Positions 58,128 through 64,000 of a DNA stretch of 64,000 bases are shown here, piece after piece; the first letter of the stretch is position 1, and each line of letters opens with the position of its first letter. The stretch is taken from NCBI GenBank assembly GCA_903828455.1, contig CAIKMJ010000058.1, positions 1-64,000 on the forward strand, in the 5' to 3' direction. Position numbers and translations under genes: made by a program. This stretch comes from an uncultured Acidobacteriia bacterium (GTDB lineage Bacteria > Acidobacteriota > Terriglobia > Bryobacterales > Bryobacteraceae). The notes under the pieces were generated by a model. The model was not told where the DNA came from, did not search any database, and saw only the letters and a list, made by a program, of their open reading frames with translations.

Positions 58128-59816
58128 ATGAAGCAAAGTCTTCCCAACGAACTCGCTGTCGCCGTACATGCAGCCACCGGGGACTGGACGGCAAACGCCA
58201 AAGTAGCCCGCCTGTGGAGCCGCGACAAGTCCCTCTGGACCAACGCCGATGAAGATAAGTGGCTTGGCTGGATGGACATAGCGGACAAACAACTGGCCGA
58301 TCGCGCGCGTTTCGAGCAGATCTCCGCCGACGTCCGCGCGGGCAAATTCGAAGACGCCGTCCTGCTCGGCATGGGCGGGTCGAGCCTGTGTCCGGAAGTC
58401 CTGGCCCTCACCTTTGGTCGCCAGCCCGGTTTTCCACAGCTCCACATCCTTGATTCCACCGATCCCGCCCAGGTCCTTGCGGTTCAGGCCGCTGCCGACC
58501 CGACGAAAGCTCTCTTTGTGGTCGCCAGCAAGTCCGGCAGCACACTCGAACCCAATGTCTTCAAGCAGTATTTCTTTGAACAAGCCGGCGGCTCTGCTTC
58601 CGATGCCGGCAGCCGCTTCATTGCCATCACCGACCCGGGCTCGAAAATGGAGGCCGTCGCCCGCGCCGATGGCTTCAGCCGCATCTGCTACGGTCTGCCG
58701 TCGATCGGCGGCCGGTATTCGGCGCTGTCCGACTTCGGGATGGTCGCCGGCGCTGTCATGGGCATCGATGTCGGCCGGTTTCTCGAAGGCGCCGTTAAGA
58801 TGGCCGCGGCCTGCAGGGGAAATGACGCCGCCGTCAATCCAGGCGTCTCGCTTGGGCTGGCCCTCGGAACCCTCGCCAACGCCGGCCGCGACAAGCTCAC
58901 GCTGGTGACCTCGCCCGCTATCCATGACCTCGGCGCCTGGCTCGAACAACTGGTGGCCGAATCCACCGGCAAGAACGGTAAAGCGATTATTCCAGTGGAT
59001 CGCGAACCGCTGGCATCGCCCGCTGCCTACGGGACGGACCGCGTCTTCGCCTACATCCGCTACGCGCCGGCACCCGATGCCGCGCAGGACGCCGCCGTCG
59101 CCGTGCTCGAAGCTGCCGGTCAGCCGGTGCTGCGCATCGACCTCGCCGATATTTACGACCTTGGTGCCGAATTCTTCCGCTGGGAGATCGCCACGGCCGT
59201 CGCCGGCGCGCTGCTCGGAATCAATCCTTTCGATCAGCCAGACGTGGAAGCCAGCAAGATCGAAACCCGCAAGCTCACCAATGAGTTCGAAGCCACCGGC
59301 CACCTGCCTCCGGAAGCGCCAATCCTCGAAGCAGACGGTTTCCGGTTCTTTACCGACGCGCGTAATGCCGCGCAACTGGCCGGCAGCACCGCGGTGGAAC
59401 TCCTGCGATCTCACTTCAGCCGCATTCACGCCGGCGATTACTTCGGGCTGCTCGGCTATATCCGGATGAATCCCGAACACGAAGCGGTGCTGCAGTCGAT
59501 CCGCCTCGCCGTGCGCGATCGAAAACGTGTTGCGACGTGTCTCGGCTTCGGCCCGCGCTTCCTTCACTCGACGGGCCAGGCTTATAAGGGTGGCCCGGAT
59601 TCCGGCGTTTTCCTGCAAATCACCTGCGACGATGCCTGGGATGTTGCGATCCCGGGGCAGAAATTTACGTTTGGGGTCGTCAAAGCCGCGCAGGCTCGTG
59701 GCGATTTCGATGTTCTGGCGGAACGAGGCCGGCGCGCCCTTCGCGTTCATCTCAGCAGCGACGTCCACGGCGGACTGGCAAACTTACAGAAAGCAATCCT
59801 GGAGGCAATCGCGTAA
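58128..59816 (+). CDS. pgi: Glucose-6-phosphate isomerase of the Tal-Pgi type, stand-alone
   Basis: 562 residues. SIS-fold isomerase interconverting glucose-6-P and fructose-6-P. Seen: [53 protein letters not shown] and [22 protein letters not shown]. The N-terminus ([22 protein letters not shown]) is that of the C-terminal half of bifunctional transaldolase/isomerases; here the transaldolase part is missing and translation starts at ATG 58128 after GAGGAG. First of pgi-gnd-zwf. Confidence 0.92.
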   Translation: MKQSLPNELAVAVHAATGDWTANAKVARLWSRDKSLWTNADEDKWLGWMDIADKQLADRARFEQISADVRAGKFEDAVLLGMGGSSLCPEVLALTFGRQPGFPQLHILDSTDPAQVLAVQAAADPTKALFVVASKSGSTLEPNVFKQYFFEQAGGSASDAGSRFIAITDPGSKMEAVARADGFSRICYGLPSIGGRYSALSDFGMVAGAVMGIDVGRFLEGAVKMAAACRGNDAAVNPGVSLGLALGTLANAGRDKLTLVTSPAIHDLGAWLEQLVAESTGKNGKAIIPVDREPLASPAAYGTDRVFAYIRYAPAPDAAQDAAVAVLEAAGQPVLRIDLADIYDLGAEFFRWEIATAVAGALLGINPFDQPDVEASKIETRKLTNEFEATGHLPPEAPILEADGFRFFTDARNAAQLAGSTAVELLRSHFSRIHAGDYFGLLGYIRMNPEHEAVLQSIRLAVRDRKRVATCLGFGPRFLHSTGQAYKGGPDSGVFLQITCDDAWDVAIPGQKFTFGVVKAAQARGDFDVLAERGRRALRVHLSSDVHGGLANLQKAILEAIA

Positions 59817-60814
59817 TGCAAATCGGAATGGTTGGACTCGGCCGCATGGGCGGCAATATGGCAAAGCGCCTGACGCGCGGCGGTCATGAAATGGTGGTGT
59901 TCGATCTCGACGCCGCCCGCGTGGCGGAATTCGAGCAGGAAGGAATGAAGGGCGCCACGGAACTGGAGAAGTTCGTGGATCAATTGGCGAAGCCCCGCGT
60001 GGCCTGGCTCATGGTTCCGGCCGGCGATGCCACCGAAGGCATGGTCAACCGCCTCGCCGCCATGTTCGAACCCGGCGACATCCTGATCGACGGCGGCAAT
60101 TCGTACTTCAAGGACGACGCCCGCAGAGCCGCTGCGCTTCGTGAAAAGGGTATCCACTATGTGGATGTCGGCACGAGCGGCGGTGTATGGGGACTCGAGC
60201 GCGGCTATTGCCTGATGGTCGGGGCCGACGAAGCCGTTTTTAAACATCTGGAACCGATCTTCAAGACGCTGGCGCCGGGGCAAGGCGACGTTGCCCCCTC
60301 GCCGGGACGCTCGTCTGAAGGCAAGACTGCTCATCTGGGCTATCTGCATTGCGGGCCCAGCGGTGCCGGGCACTTCGTCAAGATGGTGCACAACGGCATC
60401 GAATATGGCCTGATGCAGGCGTACGGCGAAGGCTTCGACATCATGAAGAACGCCGTTTCGAAGGAACTGCCGGAAGCGCTTCGATATAACCTCGACCTCG
60501 GCGAAATCGCCGAACTCTGGCGTCGCGGCAGCGTGGTGAGTTCCTGGCTGCTCGATCTCACGGCCATTGCTCTCGCCCAGGAGCCGGGCCTTGAAAGCTA
60601 CACAGGCTTTGTTCAGGATTCGGGCGAAGGCCGCTGGACCATCCAGGCCGCGATTGAAGAAGCCGTGCCCGCGGACGTCCTGACCGCAGCGCTCTACGTG
60701 CGATTCCGCTCGCGGCAGGATCACACCTTCGCGGAAAAGATGCTTTCGGCCATGCGCAAGCAGTTTGGCGGCCACGTGGAGCAAGGCGCGCCCGCAAAAG
60801 GCGGCAAGTCATGA
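59816..60814 (+). CDS. gnd: 6-phosphogluconate dehydrogenase, decarboxylating, short (NAD-type) form
   Basis: 332 residues. Rossmann [17 protein letters not shown], an Asp at the end of beta-2 (VVFDLDAAR) suggesting NAD rather than NADP, the substrate loop [22 protein letters not shown]-like stretch, the catalytic Lys/Asn in [22 protein letters not shown]. The short length matches NAD-preferring enzymes. ATG overlaps the pgi stop by one base and the end overlaps zwf by four. Confidence 0.93.
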   Translation: MQIGMVGLGRMGGNMAKRLTRGGHEMVVFDLDAARVAEFEQEGMKGATELEKFVDQLAKPRVAWLMVPAGDATEGMVNRLAAMFEPGDILIDGGNSYFKDDARRAAALREKGIHYVDVGTSGGVWGLERGYCLMVGADEAVFKHLEPIFKTLAPGQGDVAPSPGRSSEGKTAHLGYLHCGPSGAGHFVKMVHNGIEYGLMQAYGEGFDIMKNAVSKELPEALRYNLDLGEIAELWRRGSVVSSWLLDLTAIALAQEPGLESYTGFVQDSGEGRWTIQAAIEEAVPADVLTAALYVRFRSRQDHTFAEKMLSAMRKQFGGHVEQGAPAKGGKS

Positions 60815-62355
60815 GCGCGGGCGGCAACGGCAAACGCCATCTTTCTCAGGAAAGTGCGCGCACGGCCGACCGGTGCGTGATGACCGTTTTCGGCGCTTCC
60901 GGCGATCTCACCAAGCGCAAGCTGCTGCCGGCCATCTACAACCTCGGCCGCAATAACCTGTTGCCTCGCGAATTCGCCATCCTCGGCTTCGCGAAGGACG
61001 TATTTACCGAGGAAGACTTCCGTAAGACGATCCGCGCCGAGCTCAAGGAGTACAGCGGCAGCACCGGTTCCCAGTCCGACGAAGCGCTCTGCGACTGGAT
61101 CGCCGAACACACTTACTACCTTTGCGGCGACTTCGCCAACCCCGCCGATTACGCGCTCCTGAAGCAACGGATCGACGAACTCACCGAGCGCCATCACACC
61201 GGCGGCAACGTCTTCTACTACATGGCGACGCTGCCGCAGTTTTTTCCGGAAATCATCCGGCAACTGGGTGCGGTGGGCCTCACCCACGAAGAAAAGGACA
61301 CCTGGCGCCGCGTGATCGTCGAAAAGCCGTTCGGCAGCGACGTGGAATCGGCGCGGGCGCTGAACCGCGAAATCGGCGAAGTGCTGGACGAAAAGCAGAT
61401 CTACCGGATCGACCACTATCTCGGCAAGGAAACGGTTCAGAACATCTTGGTTTTCCGTTTTGCCAACGGCATTTTCGAACCCGTCTGGAATCGCCGGTAC
61501 ATTGACCACGTGCAGATCACGGTGGCCGAAAGCCTCGGGGTGGAGCGCCGCGGCGGCTACTACGAAAAGGCCGGCTGCCTGCGGGACATGATCCCGAACC
61601 ATATTTTGCAGCTCGTCACCCTCACCGCCATGGAGCCGCCGACCTCTTTCGAGGCCGATGCCGTGCGCGACGAGCAGGCCAAAGTGCTGAACGCGATGCA
61701 GCCGATCCTTCCCGAAGACGTGCTGACGCGCGCCGTGCGCGGCCAGTATGGCGAGGGCGACGTGGCGGGCGAACACGTGCCGGGCTACCGCGCCGAGCAG
61801 TTCGTCAGCCCGAAATCGAATACGGAAAGCTTCGTGGCGCTGAAGCTACAGGTTGACAACTGGCGCTGGGCCGACGTGCCGTTTTACGTCCGCACCGGCA
61901 AGCGGATGCCGAAGCGGCTCACCGAAATCGCGATTCAGTTCCGGCGTGCGCCATTCATGCTCTTCCGCGACACCACGGTGCAACATCTGGCGCCCAACAT
62001 GCTGGTGATGCATATCCAGCCCGACGAAGGAATCTCCCTGCAGTTCGGCGCCAAGATTCCCGGAGCGCACGTGCAGGTGGGCAGCGTCACTATGGACTTC
62101 AATTACGCCGATTATTTCGGCAGCGAGCCGAGCACCGGCTATGAGCGACTGCTGTATGACTGCATGATCGGCGATGCCACGCTCTTTCAGCGCGCCGATA
62201 TGGTGGAAGCCGGCTGGCGGGTGGTGGAACCGGTTCTGGACGTCTGGAAGGCGCTGCCGCCGCGCGCGTTTCCCAATTACGCCGCCGGATCCTGGGGCCC
62301 GAAGGACGCGGACGAACTGCTGCACCGCGATGGAAGAGCCTGGCGGGAAGAGTGA
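60811..62355 (+). CDS. zwf: Glucose-6-phosphate 1-dehydrogenase
   Basis: 514 residues. NADP-binding [15 protein letters not shown], the active-site [13 protein letters not shown] (Lys/His), and the EKPFGSD and [13 protein letters not shown] stretches are complete. With pgi and gnd it makes the oxidative pentose-phosphate branch; the lactonase gene is not here. Followed by a poly-C hairpin. Confidence 0.96.
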   Translation: MSAGGNGKRHLSQESARTADRCVMTVFGASGDLTKRKLLPAIYNLGRNNLLPREFAILGFAKDVFTEEDFRKTIRAELKEYSGSTGSQSDEALCDWIAEHTYYLCGDFANPADYALLKQRIDELTERHHTGGNVFYYMATLPQFFPEIIRQLGAVGLTHEEKDTWRRVIVEKPFGSDVESARALNREIGEVLDEKQIYRIDHYLGKETVQNILVFRFANGIFEPVWNRRYIDHVQITVAESLGVERRGGYYEKAGCLRDMIPNHILQLVTLTAMEPPTSFEADAVRDEQAKVLNAMQPILPEDVLTRAVRGQYGEGDVAGEHVPGYRAEQFVSPKSNTESFVALKLQVDNWRWADVPFYVRTGKRMPKRLTEIAIQFRRAPFMLFRDTTVQHLAPNMLVMHIQPDEGISLQFGAKIPGAHVQVGSVTMDFNYADYFGSEPSTGYERLLYDCMIGDATLFQRADMVEAGWRVVEPVLDVWKALPPRAFPNYAAGSWGPKDADELLHRDGRAWREE

Positions 62356-62378
62356 GGGGGGCCGTCAGCCCCCCCCCC
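62356..62378. repeat. G6/C10 inverted repeat after zwf
   Basis: GGGGGGC (62356-62362) pairs with GCCCCCC inside a run of ten C (62369-62378). No T-run. The homopolymer could be slippage-prone or a sequencing risk. Confidence 0.5.
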
Positions 62379-62440
62379 AAACGGCCTCGTTCCGGGCGGG
62401 ATAGTCGGCTGCGGGTCTCATTTGCTACGATAGTTGAGTT

Positions 62441-62650
62441 ATGGCAATTCCGAACATTAAGCGGTTCCGGCCGTTCTGCCCCACCTGCAACGAAAACTTC
62501 ACTCTGATGGCCGTGCTGCCCAAGGACGCCAACGTCGATGCCTACCTGACCGATGCGGTCTCGCGGCACGACCACAAGGCCTTCCAGGACGCCAAGGCGC
62601 AGATGAATAAGGTCCGCGTCGGCCAGCAGAAACAGCAGAAAAAGAAGTAG
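62441..62650 (+). CDS. Small CxxC protein, function unknown
   Basis: 69 residues, one CPTC pair near residue 13, a short helical middle and a Gln/Lys-rich basic tail (VGQQKQQKKK). No membrane segment. Ends in a strong terminator 20 bases downstream. Basic tail may bind RNA; that is a guess. Confidence 0.6.
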   Translation: MAIPNIKRFRPFCPTCNENFTLMAVLPKDANVDAYLTDAVSRHDHKAFQDAKAQMNKVRVGQQKQQKKK

Positions 62651-62670
62651 TTCCGGCCTTCGTCTTACGA

Positions 62671-62714
62671 AGCGGACCCGGCGGCCTTCGCGCTGCCGGG
62701 TCCGCTTTCTTTTT
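62671..62714 (+). terminator. Strong rho-independent terminator
   Basis: AGCGGACCCGGC (62671-62682) and GCCGGGTCCGCT (62695-62706) form a perfect 12-bp stem over a 12-base loop, followed by TTCTTTTT. Confidence 0.92.
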
Positions 62715-62739
62715 GCCGCGCGGTTTCCCGGTTCGCCGG

Positions 62740-64000
62740 TCAGTTCCCCAGCCGGGCGAGCAGGGAGCGCGAAGCGCGCAGCCCTTCGCGCTGCACTTCT
62801 TCATCCCGATCGCGGCTGACGCTGTCGAGTGGTGCCACCGACGTCGTGTCCCCGCTCTGCGCCAGCACGCGCGCCAGCTGAATCTTTTCGTCGCGCGTCC
62901 CCTGCCCGAGCGGCCCGTAGAGTGCCTGCAGGACCGACTTGCTGCGCGCCGCCTCCACCAGATACGCCCACGCCACCTCGCGGTACGCGGCCGAGTTCAG
63001 CGTGCTGATGAGATAACGAAGCGGAGCCGTCTCCGAGACGTCAGCATTGCCGCCCAGTACCAGCGCGAAGGCCGCGCCGAGCCGGGGCATCATCTTCTCC
63101 TCATCGTGCCAGGCCTTTTCAAGCGCCGCGCGGTCCCGCGGATCGCCCAGCCGACCGAGACCTTCCGCCGCCGCCGCGCGCAACCGGTCATCCTTCGCGG
63201 CGAGTTCGCGGAGCAGCAGATCGCGGTCGATCGCGGCGGGCATCGCGGCCAGCGCCAGCAGAGCGGCGCGTTCCATCTTCGTATTGCGCGGGTTGGCGAT
63301 TACTCCCCGCAGTGCAGGCAGCGCATCGGTGCTGCGCAGCAGGCCGGCGGTCTCGATGGCCGCATTCTGTACTTTGTCGTCGAGGTCGCGCAGTAAATAA
63401 GTGATTCGGGGGCCCGCAGAAGGGTCGCCGATCTTCTGCATCGCGATCAGCGCTTCATACAGGATGGCGTTGTCTTTCGTCCGCAGCGCCTCCAGCAGAT
63501 CGGGTAACGCGACCCTGCCCCGCAGGATGCCGACGGCGCGGCAGGCATTGGCCCGGGCATCGTAACTGGCCCCGCCGCGGGCGAGCAGCCCCAGCGCTGT
63601 GATGACGTCCGGCCGCACGGCAACGTAAGCATCGACGGTCTGGTCGTTGGAATCGGAAAGCTTCGCCCGTACGGCGGTGCCGGCGCGCACCAGCGTGGAG
63701 CCAGGGCCGGTCTTTACGTACCCGGGGAGATAGTAGTTCACGAGGCCGTCCGTGGCGCGGATCTGCATCTCGGGATCGGCGTCGCGGGTGGCCCGGATGA
63801 GCGGATCGATGATGTCCTTGCCGCCGACGGAGATCAGCTGTTTGACGGCTTCAACGCGCGTATCGAGCTCCGCGGCGTTCAGGTAGCCGGATATAGCGGG
63901 AATTCCCTGCTGTCCCTGTTTGGCCGCCCCGCGGACGTCTTTCGGCGTCTGCGCCGGCAGCGGAAGACTACCGAGTGAGGCGAGCAGAATCAGCGCGGGC
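62740..64000 (-). CDS. Exported HEAT-repeat protein, 5' end beyond the window
   Basis: The frame is open from the window edge; the visible N-terminal part (ALILLASLGSLPLPAQ) is the end of a signal peptide, so only a few residues are missing. The rest is HEAT-like helical repeats about 30-40 residues long (RTKDNAILYEALIAMQKIGDP, LLRDLDDKVQNAAIETAGLL, AKDDRLRAAAAEGLGRLGDP). Probably a periplasmic scaffold. Converges on the 69-residue gene across the terminator. Confidence 0.85.
   Translation of the reverse strand, partial: PALILLASLGSLPLPAQTPKDVRGAAKQGQQGIPAISGYLNAAELDTRVEAVKQLISVGGKDIIDPLIRATRDADPEMQIRATDGLVNYYLPGYVKTGPGSTLVRAGTAVRAKLSDSNDQTVDAYVAVRPDVITALGLLARGGASYDARANACRAVGILRGRVALPDLLEALRTKDNAILYEALIAMQKIGDPSAGPRITYLLRDLDDKVQNAAIETAGLLRSTDALPALRGVIANPRNTKMERAALLALAAMPAAIDRDLLLRELAAKDDRLRAAAAEGLGRLGDPRDRAALEKAWHDEEKMMPRLGAAFALVLGGNADVSETAPLRYLISTLNSAAYREVAWAYLVEAARSKSVLQALYGPLGQGTRDEKIQLARVLAQSGDTTSVAPLDSVSRDRDEEVQREGLRASRSLLARLGN

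Noticed and set aside
57933-59768. Long antisense open frame across pgi
   Set aside because: No motif, His/Gly-rich random composition; a shadow of GC-rich codon use opposite a clear isomerase gene.

Overview
The window is GC-rich bacterial chromosome from a Gram-negative, most likely an acidobacterium of the Solibacter/Bryobacter type. This rests on gene content: a general secretion operon with PilM/PilO/PilP-like inner-membrane parts, a phosphoglucose isomerase of the type usually fused to transaldolase, small secreted proteins, and frequent TTG/GTG starts. The taxonomic call is inference. Genes are dense, with many 1-4 base stop/start overlaps. One visibly AT-richer stretch, about 35.9-37.3 kb, holds two RNA-like elements.

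Layout. 0-5 kb: ABC-F ATPase, a SpoU RNA methyltransferase, an orphan Cas6-like RAMP protein, FdhD and two small proteins. 5-6.9 kb: F0 part of an ATP synthase (atpZ, atpI-like, atpB, atpE, minus strand) without F1 genes. 7-20.2 kb: an ECF sigma factor with a zinc-finger partner and a secreted protein, then a type II secretion/pseudopilus operon (gspE-F-G-H-I-J-K, PilM-like L, PilO-like M, PilP/GspC-like, a secreted protein, gspD). 20.2-24 kb: a 41-residue membrane protein, a HutI-like protein lacking its metal ligands, a probable frameshifted secreted protein, and exported MsrA and MsrB. 24.3-35.6 kb: nitrogen module with a porin and urtABCDE (urea import) facing ureF-D-A-B-C-G (urease). 35.6-37.3 kb: gene-poor stretch with a tRNA-like element and tRNA-Glu. 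37.4-43 kb: aminotransferase, etfBA, acpP-fabF and a TrmJ-like methyltransferase. 43-57.9 kb: seven co-directional genes (vWA protein, caspase-fold peptidase, TPR-metallopeptidase, MoxR ATPase, DUF58, BatA-like vWA protein, very long Gln-rich coiled coil) followed upstream by a TolC-like protein. 58-62.4 kb: pgi-gnd-zwf. The window ends in a HEAT-repeat protein cut by the edge.

The most interesting points are the MoxR/vWA/caspase-fold/metallopeptidase module; fabF and a trmJ-like gene that seem to lack any ATG/GTG/TTG start and may begin at AUU and AUC; an orphan Cas6-like gene; a 76-nt cloverleaf with a GGA anticodon but a short variable loop; a HutI-like pseudoenzyme; and a urease cluster without ureE whose UreG has a histidine-rich tail. 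No search or folding program was run; all family calls come from motifs read by eye.
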